A stretch of DNA of 64,000 nt from Mesorhizobium sp. WSM4313 (GCF_002294725.1 NZ_NSFT01000003.1:372001-436000); one strand, 5' to 3'. Shown: positions 25,321-34,722, counted from the stretch's first letter. The notes: generated by a model from the letters alone, not told the origin. Translations and numbers: made by a program.

Positions 25321-25713
25321 ATGCGGCTTCTTGCGGTGTTATGGCAGGGCGTTGTCGTTTTCACGCTGTCGGCGCTGCTGGCAGCCTGCACCGTCGTCGT
25401 CGACGATGGGCCGCGCCCGCTGCCGTCCCGGCCGCATCCGCAGCTCTGCACCATGCAGTACCAACCGGTCTGCGCCCGGCGCGGCGGCGACCGGCAGACC
25501 TTTGCCAATGCCTGCGTGGCTGAAAGGGAAGGCTACCGCATCGTGCGGGACGGTCCTTGCCGCGACGGCGGTGGCGGTGGTGCCGAACAAGCCTTCTGCA
25601 CGCGCGAATACGCGCCGGTCTGCGCCAGGCGCCATGGGCAGATGCGCACCTTCCCGAACGCCTGCGAGGCGCGCGCGGCGGACTATCGCATCGTCGGCGA
25701 CGGGCCGTGCTGA
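25321..25713 (+). CDS. Lipoprotein with two Kazal-type inhibitor domains
   Basis: This 130-residue protein has a lipoprotein signal with lipobox LLAAC (Cys23). Two repeats follow, Cys43-Cys80 and Cys93-Cys130, each with the pattern C-x7-C-x9-TF-x-NAC-x-A-YRIV-x-DGPC. This is the short, four-cysteine Kazal form used by serine protease inhibitors (PVCARR and TFANAC or TFPNAC). A Gly-rich linker separates the domains. GGAGGAGG precedes the ATG at 25321. It would sit in the periplasm or on the surface and could block a host or self protease; the target is unknown. Confidence 0.8.
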   Translation: MRLLAVLWQGVVVFTLSALLAACTVVVDDGPRPLPSRPHPQLCTMQYQPVCARRGGDRQTFANACVAEREGYRIVRDGPCRDGGGGGAEQAFCTREYAPVCARRHGQMRTFPNACEARAADYRIVGDGPC

Positions 25714-25903
25714 GCAGACCGCGGTGTCCATTCGCAAGATAGACACCGCGAGGCGCGCTGACGTTTGCCTTGAATCTCTTGCCCGCATGGCTTAGGTCCG
25801 GCGGACCAACAAATACGGCAGGTTTCCCATTAACAAAGATCGCAGAAGAGCGGCAAACGCCGGTGGCAGGCCAGGTGGCTCGGCGAGCCCGCTCGATCCT
25901 TAT

Positions 25904-27538
25904 GTGCAAAAGGCGCTGCAACTGCACCAGGCCGGCCGGCGCCAGGAGGCCGAGGGCCTCTACCGGCAGGTATTGGGGCAGCAGCCGAACCATGCCGCCG
26001 CGCTGCATTTCCTCGGGCTGCTGCTGCACCAGAGCGGCAGGAGCGAGGAAGGGCTCGATCTCATCGAGCAGTCCGTGACGCTGCAGCCCCAGAATGCCGA
26101 CTTCCTTAACAATATGGGCACGGTCATGCGCGATCTCGGGCGCGTCGCCGCCGCGATCGATTTCTTCCGCGGCGCGGTGGATATCCGGCCGGACCAACTG
26201 GCCGCGCGCGACAATCTCGGCTCGTCGCTGAAGCAGCTCGGACAGCTCGACGCGGCTGAGGAGATCTATCGCGGCACCATCGGCCGCAACCCGTTCCATG
26301 TCCGCGCGCGCATCGGCCTTGCCGAGACGATGCAGGAGGCCGGGCGGCTGGATGAGGCGATCAAGCTGTTTAGCGAGGCGCTGTCGATCCGGCCGAAGGA
26401 TGCCGAGTTGCTCTATGGGCTTGGCGTCGCGATGATGGAGAAGGGCAAGCTCGGCGAGGCGGCCGATTTCGCCCGCCAGGCGTTGGCGATCGCCCCGAAC
26501 ATGTCGAAAGCCTGGCTGCTGCTCTCGCAGGTCAAGCGCCAGACCGAGCGCGACAAGGAGCTTTCCGGCATGGAGGCCGAGCACGCCAAGGCGCCGCAAG
26601 GCAGCCTCGCGCGCATGCAGCTCTCCTTCGGCCTGGGCAAGGTCAATGACGACCTCAAGGATTACGGTCGCGCCTTCGACTATTTCGCCGAGGGCAATGC
26701 CATCCGCCGCAAGGCGATCGACTACGATCCCGCGCGCACGCGCGGCGAATTCGAGGCGATGAAGGCGGCCTTCGACACAGCCTTCTTCGAGAAGCGCAGG
26801 CCAAGCGGCATTTCCGACGACACGCCGATTTTCGTCGTCGGCATGCCGCGCTCCGGCACCACGCTGGTCGAGCAGATCATCGCCAGCCACCCGACGGTCT
26901 TTGGCGCGGGCGAGTTGAACATCCTGAAGACGGCCGTCGGCAAGCAGTTTCCGATGAGCATGCCGGGCGGCTTCCCCGCCGGTATCGCCGACATGCCCGA
27001 CAAGGCATTCGCCGAGGCGGGCCAGGCCTATCTCGACATGCTGCATAGCCGCTATCCGGGCTACCGCCATGTCACCGACAAGATGCCGGGCAACTTCCTG
27101 CTGGTCGGCTTCCTGCACATGATGCTGCCGAAGGCCAAGATCGTCCATTGCGCGCGCGATGCGGCGGCCACGTGCCTGTCGATCTTCAAGGTGCATTTCC
27201 GCGGCGACAGCCACCGCTACGGCTACGACCTCGGCGAGCTCGCCGATTTCCATAACCTCTACACAGACATCATGGCGCATTGGCACAAGGTGCTGCCAGG
27301 CGTCGTGCATGATGTGCGCTATGAGGATTTCGTCGCCGACCAGGAAGGGCAGTCGCGGGCGCTGATGGCGTATCTCGGCCTGCCCTGGGACGACAAGGTG
27401 CTGTCCTTCCACGAGACGGACCGGCCGGTGCGCACCGCTTCCGCCGCGCAGGTGCGCCAGCCGATGTATCAGGGCTCGGTCGATCTGTGGAAGAGGTATG
27501 GGGAGCGGCTGAAGCCGCTGCTCGACAAGCTAGCGTAG
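25904..27538 (+). CDS. TPR-repeat sulfotransferase family protein
   Basis: This protein of 544 residues from GTG 25904 has about five tetratricopeptide repeats (residues 1-200, e.g. AALHFLGLLLHQSGRSEEGL). A sulfotransferase domain follows with the PAPS-binding loop FVVGMPRSGTTLVEQIIASHP and the 3'-phosphate region HCARDAAATCLSIF. It probably sulfates a sugar, lipid or protein. The frame stays open upstream to 25796 and the residues before the GTG (SASPLDPYVQKALQLHQAG) look native; an ATT at 25829 may be the true start, giving 569 residues. The acceptor is unknown; the TPR part may recruit it. Confidence 0.85.
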   Translation: MQKALQLHQAGRRQEAEGLYRQVLGQQPNHAAALHFLGLLLHQSGRSEEGLDLIEQSVTLQPQNADFLNNMGTVMRDLGRVAAAIDFFRGAVDIRPDQLAARDNLGSSLKQLGQLDAAEEIYRGTIGRNPFHVRARIGLAETMQEAGRLDEAIKLFSEALSIRPKDAELLYGLGVAMMEKGKLGEAADFARQALAIAPNMSKAWLLLSQVKRQTERDKELSGMEAEHAKAPQGSLARMQLSFGLGKVNDDLKDYGRAFDYFAEGNAIRRKAIDYDPARTRGEFEAMKAAFDTAFFEKRRPSGISDDTPIFVVGMPRSGTTLVEQIIASHPTVFGAGELNILKTAVGKQFPMSMPGGFPAGIADMPDKAFAEAGQAYLDMLHSRYPGYRHVTDKMPGNFLLVGFLHMMLPKAKIVHCARDAAATCLSIFKVHFRGDSHRYGYDLGELADFHNLYTDIMAHWHKVLPGVVHDVRYEDFVADQEGQSRALMAYLGLPWDDKVLSFHETDRPVRTASAAQVRQPMYQGSVDLWKRYGERLKPLLDKLA

Positions 27539-27560
27539 CGGATTGGCGAAGCCTCTCAGC

Positions 27561-27756
27561 TTCGTCATCCACGGGCGGAGCAGCCGCGAAGCGGCGTCGC
27601 GAAGACCCGAGGATCCATTCCGTGACCTCACGCGAAGAGTAAAGGCAGCACAGAACGGAGATTGTTCCGCACCGCTGCAACACTCATAGGTCACGGAATG
27701 GATCCTATGGTCTGCGCTACGTCGCTTCGCTCCTTGCTTCGCCATAGGATGACGAA
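27561..27756. repeat. Dispersed palindromic element, copy 1 of 3
   Basis: TTCGTCATCC (27561-27570) and GGATGACGAA (27747-27756) are exact inverted ends. Inside, GGATCCATTCCGTGACCT is matched by AGGTCACGGAATGGATCC. The same arrangement occurs at 39755-39935 and 44682-44836 in this window. No reading frame is carried, so it is a non-autonomous intergenic element. Confidence 0.8.
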
Positions 27757-27772
27757 GCAAGGGCCGAGTTCC

Positions 27773-28126
27773 TCAAAGCTGGATGAATGGCTGGAAGCCG
27801 CCGAAGATCATGCGCTTGCCGTCGAACGGCATGGCGGACCAGTCCATCTTGAGACGCTCATCGGCCATCACCTTGGCCATGACCGCGTCGCGGCTCTGCC
27901 TGGACTCGTAGACGACCCAGGAGAAGATGACGACCTCGTCGTCCTTCGCCTGCACGGCGCGCGGGAACGAGGTCAGCTCGCCATAGGGGACATCGTCGCC
28001 GACGCATTCGACATAGGCGAGCGCGCCGTGCTCCATCCAGACGGCGCCGGCGTTCTCGGCCATCTTCTTGTACGCATCGAGATTTGCCTTCGGCACGGCA
28101 AGCACGAAACCATCGACATAGGACAT
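27773..28126 (-). CDS. DUF1428 family protein
   Basis: This 117-residue protein begins MSYVDGFVLAVPKANLDAYK and has AGAVWMEHGALAYVECVGDD and PFDGKRMIFGGFQPF, the marks of DUF1428 (YbaA-like dimeric alpha-beta barrel fold). The function is unknown; relatives often sit beside glyoxalase-like genes, as here with the VOC-family gene at 28306. The start ATG at 28126 is followed by the conserved first residues. Confidence 0.85.
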   Translation of the reverse strand: MSYVDGFVLAVPKANLDAYKKMAENAGAVWMEHGALAYVECVGDDVPYGELTSFPRAVQAKDDEVVIFSWVVYESRQSRDAVMAKVMADERLKMDWSAMPFDGKRMIFGGFQPFIQL

Positions 28127-28151
28127 GCTGAACTCCTCTTTGTGGCGTCTC

Positions 28152-28300
28152 TTCCCCTGTGGGAGAAGGTGGATCGGCGCGCAGCGGCGAGACGGATGAG
28201 GGGTGCGCCAGCTCGGCGTCGCTTACCCCTCACCCGGAGCCGATTTGCGAAGGGCAATTCGGGGCAATCCGACCTCTCCCACAAGAGGGGGAGAGGTGGG
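28152..28300. repeat. Dispersed intergenic element with inverted CTCTCCCAC arms
   Basis: CCCCTGTGGGAGAAGG near the left end is mirrored by CCTCTCCCACAAGAGGGG at the right end, with smaller inverted repeats between. It separates two leftward genes (DUF1428 and VOC) and is of the same general class as 31469-31492 and 37020-37195. Confidence 0.65.
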
Positions 28301-28305
28301 CGGGC

Positions 28306-28722
28306 TCACTTCACCGGCGCGTTCATCGCCCAAGCGACGCCGAAGGGGTCTTTCACCTGGCCCCAGCGGTCGCCCCAGAACATCACCTGCAGCGGCGTGA
28401 CGACCTCGCAGCCGGCATCCACCGCGCGCTGCCACCAGGCATCGATGTCGTCGCTGCCGAGATGCAGCTGCAGCGTATAGCCTTGCGCCGCCTGGTGCGG
28501 ATGACCGTGTTCGGGATAGGCATCGCCCAGCATCAGCGTCGAGCCGTTGACGTAGAGATGGATGTGCATGGTGCGGCCCTTGTCGTCAGGCGGATAGGCG
28601 AACACTTCCTCCGCGCCGAAAGCCTTCTTGTAGAACTCGGCGGCCTTGATGGCGCCGTCGACCTGCAGGTAGGGGGTCAATCCGCCAAGGACCTTGGCGC
28701 GGGGCGGGGTCTGGTCGTTCAT
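28306..28722 (-). CDS. VOC-family glyoxalase-like protein (PhnB type)
   Basis: This 138-residue protein has the vicinal oxygen chelate fold: LTPYLQVDGAIKAAEFYKKAFGA, then MHIHLYVNGSTLMLGDAYPE and WGDRWGQVKDPFGVAWAM. Members are PhnB/YdcJ-like with unknown substrates, some metal-dependent. GAGGAA lies upstream of the ATG at 28722, which is preferred over an in-frame ATG six codons earlier. Confidence 0.85.
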   Translation of the reverse strand: MNDQTPPRAKVLGGLTPYLQVDGAIKAAEFYKKAFGAEEVFAYPPDDKGRTMHIHLYVNGSTLMLGDAYPEHGHPHQAAQGYTLQLHLGSDDIDAWWQRAVDAGCEVVTPLQVMFWGDRWGQVKDPFGVAWAMNAPVK

Positions 28723-28878
28723 TCTCGTGTTCCTCTTCACGGGTTGATCCGGTTTTGCGACCCCAGGACGGATGAAGCGGCGGCGATCCTACATGGCCCG
28801 CCAATTTTTTTAGAGTAGCTGGCCCAGACAGCTCCGGCGACAAGCGCCGGCTGCAAACAATCGCGTCGAAGTTGCGAC

Positions 28879-29061
28879 TTATATGACCTTCGCCGAGAAG
28901 GTGGCGGCGCGGCGGCTTTCGCGCGTTTCGAAAATCTCCGGAAAGCCGATGTCCTTGCGCAGCTCGGCCGGCAGCGACAGCAGGATGCGCTCGCTGCGAT
29001 GACGGGCGCGCGCCTGGACGTAGCGGTTGGCAAGACGGCCGATGGATGACAGTACCGACAT
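28879..29061 (-). CDS. DUF1127-type small protein
   Basis: This 60-residue basic protein contains RHRSERILLSLPAELRKDIGFP, the short Arg-rich motif of DUF1127 (YjiS-like) proteins. Some of these act in RNA turnover or phosphate and stress responses in Agrobacterium. A GGGAGAG ribosome site precedes the ATG at 29061. It stands alone. Confidence 0.75.
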   Translation of the reverse strand: MSVLSSIGRLANRYVQARARHRSERILLSLPAELRKDIGFPEIFETRESRRAATFSAKVI

Positions 29062-29153
29062 GATGTCTCTCCCTGGTTGATGCCGGCATCATCGTGTCGG
29101 CATCCCAAGGACGAGGCGGCAATCGGCGATCCGACAGGTCGCCCTCGATTTTT

Positions 29154-29543
29154 TCAGAGCACCGACGCGGCCAGCGCGGTGTCGTAATATTCCACCATCT
29201 CGATGATCTCGCCGTCGCGGACCGTCCAGAAATTGGCGGTACGCATGATAAGCTCCTCGCCGGTGGCGCGGCGCGTCATGTGGATCTCGACTTGCGCGGC
29301 GACCTTGTCGCCGCCGTCGATGAGCTCGACGGGGACAAAATGCCGGTACTCGAAGTCGTCATCGAGCGCCAGGAGCCTGGCGAGGAATTCCTGCTTGCCG
29401 TGCGCGGTGCCGGCATGACGCGATTGCCGGGGATCGGCAATCCAGCGGAACACGACATCTTCAGCGCACCGAGACAAGGCGCCTTCGATGTCGCGGTCCG
29501 CGTAGGCCTGATAAAGATTGCTGACGATTTCCACTGCACGCAT
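29154..29543 (-). CDS. SnoaL-like/NTF2-fold protein
   Basis: This 129-residue protein starts VEIVSNLYQAYADRDIEGALS and continues with DVVFRWIADP, HGKQEFLARLL and ANFWTVRDGEIIEMVEYYDTA, the cone-shaped NTF2-like fold of ketosteroid isomerase/SnoaL relatives. The family includes isomerases, cyclases and binding proteins, so the substrate cannot be told. It has no obvious partner gene. Confidence 0.8.
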   Translation of the reverse strand: MRAVEIVSNLYQAYADRDIEGALSRCAEDVVFRWIADPRQSRHAGTAHGKQEFLARLLALDDDFEYRHFVPVELIDGGDKVAAQVEIHMTRRATGEELIMRTANFWTVRDGEIIEMVEYYDTALAASVL

Positions 29544-29625
29544 GGCCCATTCCCTCCATGGCTAAGCAGTTCAGCATGCGCTTTTTTTAGCAGGTGGAAA
29601 AGTATCGCCAGGCCGGCAGCAACGC

Positions 29626-29654
29626 CTGTTGGACCGGCAGTGCCGGCCCAACAG
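29626..29654 (-). terminator. Hairpin after the ABC-F gene
   Basis: CTGTTGG and CCGGC pair with GCCGG and CCAACAG around a three-base loop, with one mismatch. It lies ten bases beyond the stop of the leftward ABC-F gene. No clear T-run follows. Confidence 0.5.
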
Positions 29655-29664
29655 AGGTATCGCC

Positions 29665-31191
29665 TCAGTTCGGCATCTCGGCGACCGAGCGGAAGAACGC
29701 CTCCGGGTCGTCGACCTCGGTCAGCCGCTGCCTGTCGATCAGCCAGAAGCGGTTGCCGACGGCGCGGATGAAGGAGCGATCATGCGAGGCAAGCAGGCAG
29801 CTCGCCTGATGCTTCAACAATTCGTCCTCCAATGCTTCCTGGCCGTCGATGTCGAGATGGTTGGTCGGCTCGTCGAGCAGATAGAAATTGGGATGGATGA
29901 GCCTGAGCACCAGCATCATCAGCCTCGATCTCTGTCCGCCGGACAGAGCGCCAATCTTCCTCTCCTGCATCTCGATCGCGACGCCGGCGCCGGCGAGCAG
30001 CGAGCGGGCGCGCTGCTCGCCGACCTCGAAGCGGCGCGAGACCATCGCCAGCGGCGTGTCGTCGCTATCGATGCCCGACAGCGCCTGATCGCTGTAACCG
30101 AGCACGGTCGACGGCGTCACCTTGATGTTCGCGACCGATCCCGGCTCGGCGATGGCGCCACGGATCATCGCGATGAAGCGCGTCTTGCCGACGCCGTTGC
30201 GGCCAAGCAGCACGATGCGATCACCCTGGCAGATCTGGCGATTGCCGGTCCTGAACAGCAGCGTGCCGTCGGGCGTTTCGACCGCCGCGTCCTCCAGCGT
30301 GATCAGCACCTTGGCGTGGGTGCCGCGGTTCGCCAGCTTGATCGCGCCGGCCGAGCGCTCGCGATGCGCTTGTATGGCGGCATCCTCCAGCTTCTCGGCC
30401 CGTTCCTTGAGCTGCCTGGTCTTAATCGTCAAAAGGTCGCTGCCGGAATTGATGCCGATATTGTTCAACTTGGCGGCCTGCTTGCGCAGCTGCTGGGCGA
30501 TCTTCATGTCGCGCTCGAACTTGCGCGCCGTCGAGGCGTCGAGCTCGTCGAGCGCCTGCCGGGCACGGGAATAGGGCAGCGCGAACACCGCCGACTCTTC
30601 CGGGCGCAGGAACAGGGTACGGTTGGTGGCCGCGTCGAGGAAGGCGCGGTCGTGGCTGGCGATGATGACCGGCACATCGCGTGGTAGCGCATTGAGCCAT
30701 GTTTCCAGCTGGCTGATCCTGGCGAGGTCGAGATGATTGGTCGGCTCGTCGAGCAGAAGCACGTCGGGATCGGTGACCCAGACGCGGGCGATCAGCGCCA
30801 GACGCTGCCAGCCGCCGCTCAGAGCGCGCATCGGCCGGCCGCGCATGTCTTCCGGCACCTCGAGCGAATCCAGCACGACGTCGACGCGCCAGAACTCGCT
30901 GTCGCGCTGTTCGGGCGGCAAGGCATCGGCGACGACGTCATGGAAGCTGCGGCCGAGAAATGCGTCAGGGATGGATTGCTCGACATGGCCGACGCGCAGG
31001 CCGCGCGACCGGGTGATGTCGCCGGTCGTGGCTTCGACTTCGCCGGCCAGGCATTTGAGAAGTGTCGATTTGCCACGGCCATTGGCCGCGACGATGCCGA
31101 GCCGGTCGCCGGCGCCGATGATGAGGTCGAGGTTGGAGAAGAGCGGCGCACTCATGGTGACGCCGAGAGATTTGAGGCTGATCAGGGCCAT
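29665..31191 (-). CDS. ABC-F family ATPase
   Basis: This 508-residue soluble protein has two nucleotide-binding domains without membrane segments: Walker A GIVAANGRGKST and VLLGRNGVGKTRF, signatures LSGGWQRLALIARVW and LSGGQRSRLMMLV, and Walker B DVLLLDEPTNHLDL and FYLLDEPTNHLDI. The charged linker at residues 215-290 fits the P-site tRNA interaction motif of ABC-F proteins, which act on the ribosome to relieve stalling or give antibiotic protection. The second Walker A carries TRF where ST is usual, so the second site may be weakened. Subfamily unassigned. Confidence 0.88.
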   Translation of the reverse strand: MALISLKSLGVTMSAPLFSNLDLIIGAGDRLGIVAANGRGKSTLLKCLAGEVEATTGDITRSRGLRVGHVEQSIPDAFLGRSFHDVVADALPPEQRDSEFWRVDVVLDSLEVPEDMRGRPMRALSGGWQRLALIARVWVTDPDVLLLDEPTNHLDLARISQLETWLNALPRDVPVIIASHDRAFLDAATNRTLFLRPEESAVFALPYSRARQALDELDASTARKFERDMKIAQQLRKQAAKLNNIGINSGSDLLTIKTRQLKERAEKLEDAAIQAHRERSAGAIKLANRGTHAKVLITLEDAAVETPDGTLLFRTGNRQICQGDRIVLLGRNGVGKTRFIAMIRGAIAEPGSVANIKVTPSTVLGYSDQALSGIDSDDTPLAMVSRRFEVGEQRARSLLAGAGVAIEMQERKIGALSGGQRSRLMMLVLRLIHPNFYLLDEPTNHLDIDGQEALEDELLKHQASCLLASHDRSFIRAVGNRFWLIDRQRLTEVDDPEAFFRSVAEMPN

Positions 31192-31500
31192 GTCGATTTC
31201 TCTGGTCTGTCCGGAAAATCCGGCTCAATGCACTTTGACGGTGCGCCCCTAGGCCATCAGGCCAGGTTCAGCGGCACCACGAAGGGCAGACCAAAAATCG
31301 AAGCGGGAAAACCCGGACCGTCCTGGTCAGCCCTGCAAGCAAGCTCGCAGGGCACAGACAGGGCCGCGCTGACGGTGGTGGCAGTAGTTCACGCAGCCCT
31401 CCTTTCCAGATGTTCGAGTTGGGAACTGGGTACACCGGGGGAGGGGCGGAGGCAAGTGGTCCGCACTTCCCTTCTCCCACAAGGGGAGAAGGAAAAGGCG
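31192..31500. other. Intergenic stretch of 309 bases with a hairpin
   Basis: This stretch between ABC-F and uvrB contains the ABC-F promoter (leftward) and, at 31469-31492, a CCTTCTCCC/GGGAGAAGG hairpin just beyond the uvrB stop. A 70-codon open frame here is Pro/Leu/Cys-rich and not convincing. Confidence 0.5.
31469..31492 (-). terminator. Hairpin after uvrB, repeat-derived
   Basis: CCTTCTCCC pairs with GGGAGAAGG around ACAAG, nine bases beyond the uvrB stop on the minus strand. The sequence is the core of a dispersed repeat class also seen at 28152 and may have been recruited as a terminator. Confidence 0.5.
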
Positions 31501-34500
31501 CTACTGCCCCGGCCGTCCGGTCTTACTAGGCCGGCGTTTCTGCCGGCGCTCGTCGGCCGGGTCTTCGTAGGAGCCGATGCCGGCTCGCTGACGGACGATC
31601 GGCTTATCGTCGCGTTCCTTCGCGCCCGTCCTGCCGGACATCTCCCCCGCCTGAGGAGGCGTTGGCTGCGGCTTCGCCGGCTTCTTGCCCTCGACCGGTT
31701 TCTCTGTGCGGCGCACCGTCATCTCGTCGAGCGAGTTCTTCCTGAACAGGGGCTTGATCGGCTCGCCGGGGATGCCGAAATCGGAACCGTGCGCTTCCTG
31801 CGCGCTCTGCTTCTTGAACAGCGAACGCGACACCGCGCCGGCCGGGGTCGCCATGTCGGTGCCCGGCCCCATGTCGTCGATCGACGGTTTGGCGAAGAGC
31901 GGCTTCTTCACCGGCACGGCGCCGTCAGCGCCCATCTCGTCCAGATGCGGCTTGCGGAAGAGGTTGGGCCGGGCAGCCTTTGCCGCCTCCTCGGCGGCGC
32001 GTGCCTCATCGAGCTTGCGGAAACGCTCCTGTTCCTCGACCGTGCGATGCTTGGCCACGCCCTTGTTGTGCTTGCCCTTTTCGCGGCCTGAGGCAGGGCT
32101 TTGGCCTTCCACCTCGCGCGCCAGCGGGTCGTCGGAGATGGCAAGCTCCATCTCGCGCAGCCGCTTGATCTCGTCGCGGACGCGCGCCGCCTTCTCGAAG
32201 TCGAGATTGGCGGCGGCGTCGCGCATCTGCTTGTCTAGCGCCTCGAGGTGCGTCTTCAGATTGTTGCCGATCATCGCCCCGGCGTCGTCGGTGAACTGCG
32301 AGATGTCGGCGCGGACATGGTCCTTCTCGTAGACCGAATCGAGGATGTCGGCGATACGCGACTTGACCGATTCCGGCGTGATGCCGTTGGCGGCGTTCCA
32401 CTCCATCTGCTTCTCGCGGCGGCGGTTGGTCTCGGCCATCGCCCGTTCCATCGAGCCGGTGATCTGGTCGGCGTAGAGGATGACCTTGCCGTCGACGTTG
32501 CGGGCGGCGCGGCCGATGGTCTGGATCAGCGAGGTTTCCGAACGCAGGAACCCTTCCTTGTCGGCATCGAGAATGGCGACGAAGCCGCATTCGGGAATGT
32601 CGAGGCCTTCGCGCAACAGGTTGATGCCGACCAGCACGTCGAAGGCGCCGAGGCGCAAATCGCGCAGGATCTCGATGCGCTCCAGCGTGTCGATGTCGGA
32701 ATGCATGTAGCGGACGCGGATGCCGTTCTCGTGCAAATATTCGGTGAGGTCCTCGGCCATGCGCTTGGTCAGTACGGTGACCAGCGTGCGATAGCCGGCC
32801 CGGGTCGTGTCGCGGATCTCGCCGACGACGTCGTCGACCTGGCTCTTGGCCGGACGCACCTCGACCGGCGGATCGATCAGGCCGGTCGGACGGATGACCT
32901 GCTCGGCGAAGACGCCGCCGGACTGGTCGAGTTCCCAGGCGCCCGGCGTCGCCGAGACCGCCACCGACAGCGGGCGCATGGCGTCCCATTCCTCGAAGCG
33001 GAGCGGCCGGTTGTCCATACAGGAGGGCAGGCGGAAACCGTACTCGGCCAGCGTTGCCTTGCGGCGAAAGTCGCCGCGATACATGCCGCCGATCTGCGGC
33101 ACGGTGACGTGGCTTTCGTCGATGAAGATCAGCGCGTTGTCGGGCACATATTCGAACAAGGTCGGCGGCGGATCGCCGGGCTGGCGTCCGGTGAGGTAAC
33201 GCGAATAGTTCTCGATGCCGGCGCAGGAGCCGGTCGCCTCCAGCATCTCCAGATCGAAGCGCGTGCGCTGTTCCAGCCGCTGCGCCTCCAGCAAACGGCC
33301 AGCCTTTTCAAGCTCTTGCAGGCGATGCTTGAGCTCCTCCTTGATCGACTTGATGGCTTGATTCAAGGTCGGGCGCGGCGTCACATAGTGCGAGTTGGCG
33401 TAGATCTTGACGCTTTTCAGCTCGCCGGTCTTCTGGCCGGTGAGCGGATCGAACTCGGTGATCTGTTCGATCTCGTCGCCGAACATCGAGATGCGCCAGG
33501 CGCGGTCTTCCAGGTGGGCGGGGAAGATCTCGATGGTGTCGCCGCGCACGCGAAACGAGCCGCGCACGAAGTTGATGTCCTGGCGCTTGTATTGCTGGGC
33601 GACGAGGTCGGCGAGAAGCGAGCGCTGGTCGAGCCGGTCGCCGACCTGCATCTGGAACGTCATCGCCGTGTAGGTCTCGACCGAGCCGATACCATAGATG
33701 CAGGACACGGAGGCGACGATGATGACGTCGTCGCGCTCGAGCAGCGAGCGCGTCGCCGAGTGGCGCATGCGGTCGATCTGCTCGTTGATCGAGGATTCCT
33801 TCTCGATATAGGTGTCCGTGCGCGGGACGTAGGCTTCCGGCTGGTAATAGTCGTAATAGGAGACGAAATACTCGACCGCGTTCTCGGGGAAGAATTTCTT
33901 GAACTCGGCATAGAGCTGCGCGGCAAGCGTCTTGTTCGGCGCCAGGATCAAAGCAGGGCGCTGCGTCTCCTCGATCACCTTGGCCATGGTGAAGGTCTTG
34001 CCCGAGCCGGTGACGCCGAGCAGCACCTGGGTGCGGTCGTTCCGCTCGACGCCTTCGACGAGGTCCTTGATGGCTGTCGGCTGATCTCCGGCGGGCTCGA
34101 AATCCGAGACCATCTTGATGGCGATGCCGCCCTCAGACTTTTCCGGGCGGGCCGGACGGTGCGGCGTCCACAGCTGGCCGTCCTTGTGCAGCGGATTGCC
34201 GGATTCGATCAGCGCCGACAGCGCCGCGACCGTCGCGGTGACGCCGCCGGACGAAACCGACTCGGCATCCTCCAGGCTGATGTCGAGGCCGGCCACAGGG
34301 TTGAGGCCAGCGGCCGCGCGCTCCTTCGCCGAGGCAGCGCCGCCCATCGAGGTGCCGCGCGCGGTGCGGCCGGGCGCCGACGAGCGCTCGGGTATCTTCT
34401 TCGGCGCTTTTGCCTTCGGCTGCTTTTCAGCTTCACGCTCGATCTGCCCGGCCCAATCGGAGATCGAGCCGGTCAGCGGCGCGCCGGCAAAGTCGGCCTG

Positions 34501-34623
34501 CGGCGCTTCCGCGAAGCCGCCGGGCTCTAGCGGCTCGGCGGCATCGAGGAATTCGGTCAGCGGGCTGCGCCGCTTCGGCGCGCCGTCTTGCGAAGGCGTC
34601 TTCTTGTCAGGATGTCTGGCCAT
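31501..34623 (-). CDS. uvrB: Excinuclease ABC subunit B with long terminal extensions
   Basis: UvrB checks DNA damage found by UvrA and recruits UvrC in nucleotide-excision repair. The helicase core is complete: Walker A GVTGSGKT (203-210), the beta-hairpin region [52 protein letters not shown] and the UVR motif [18 protein letters not shown]. At 1040 residues it is far longer than E. coli UvrB (673). About 170 disordered residues precede the core and about 190 follow it. The tail repeats an LFxKxSxDEM-like motif four times (residues 888, 909, 935, 959). Confidence 0.95.
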   Translation of the reverse strand: MARHPDKKTPSQDGAPKRRSPLTEFLDAAEPLEPGGFAEAPQADFAGAPLTGSISDWAGQIEREAEKQPKAKAPKKIPERSSAPGRTARGTSMGGAASAKERAAAGLNPVAGLDISLEDAESVSSGGVTATVAALSALIESGNPLHKDGQLWTPHRPARPEKSEGGIAIKMVSDFEPAGDQPTAIKDLVEGVERNDRTQVLLGVTGSGKTFTMAKVIEETQRPALILAPNKTLAAQLYAEFKKFFPENAVEYFVSYYDYYQPEAYVPRTDTYIEKESSINEQIDRMRHSATRSLLERDDVIIVASVSCIYGIGSVETYTAMTFQMQVGDRLDQRSLLADLVAQQYKRQDINFVRGSFRVRGDTIEIFPAHLEDRAWRISMFGDEIEQITEFDPLTGQKTGELKSVKIYANSHYVTPRPTLNQAIKSIKEELKHRLQELEKAGRLLEAQRLEQRTRFDLEMLEATGSCAGIENYSRYLTGRQPGDPPPTLFEYVPDNALIFIDESHVTVPQIGGMYRGDFRRKATLAEYGFRLPSCMDNRPLRFEEWDAMRPLSVAVSATPGAWELDQSGGVFAEQVIRPTGLIDPPVEVRPAKSQVDDVVGEIRDTTRAGYRTLVTVLTKRMAEDLTEYLHENGIRVRYMHSDIDTLERIEILRDLRLGAFDVLVGINLLREGLDIPECGFVAILDADKEGFLRSETSLIQTIGRAARNVDGKVILYADQITGSMERAMAETNRRREKQMEWNAANGITPESVKSRIADILDSVYEKDHVRADISQFTDDAGAMIGNNLKTHLEALDKQMRDAAANLDFEKAARVRDEIKRLREMELAISDDPLAREVEGQSPASGREKGKHNKGVAKHRTVEEQERFRKLDEARAAEEAAKAARPNLFRKPHLDEMGADGAVPVKKPLFAKPSIDDMGPGTDMATPAGAVSRSLFKKQSAQEAHGSDFGIPGEPIKPLFRKNSLDEMTVRRTEKPVEGKKPAKPQPTPPQAGEMSGRTGAKERDDKPIVRQRAGIGSYEDPADERRQKRRPSKTGRPGQ

Positions 34624-34696
34624 GGCCCGAATATGGGTGGACTCGGCCGAAATGGAAAGAGCCGAGTGAAAGGGCTCCGGCCGCGCTTGGACGCTG

Positions 34697-34714
34697 CTGA
34701 CAGAAGGCTGTCAG
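34697..34714. terminator. Short hairpin between uvrB and the LysR gene
   Basis: CTGACAG pairs with CTGTCAG around AAGG, nine bases beyond the LysR stop on the minus strand. There is no T-run, so termination is only possible; an operator for uvrB is an alternative. Confidence 0.35.
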
Positions 34715-34722
34715 GAGAGGGG

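Noticed and set aside
25361..27412. A 683-codon minus-strand frame opposite the Kazal and TPR-sulfotransferase genes
   Set aside because: The plus-strand proteins have clear domains; this one has none and spans two genes.
31268..31480. A 70-codon frame in the ABC-F/uvrB gap
   Set aside because: Composition is Pro/Leu/Cys-rich, there is no ribosome site, and part overlaps a repeat-like hairpin.
32248..34530. A 760-codon open frame antisense to uvrB
   Set aside because: It lies wholly within uvrB, is rich in Arg/Asp/Ala and has no family pattern; long antisense frames are expected at this GC content.
34624..34722. LexA (SOS) box before uvrB
   Set aside because: I looked for the alphaproteobacterial GTTC-N7-GTTC pattern and did not see it in the 99 bases upstream of the start.
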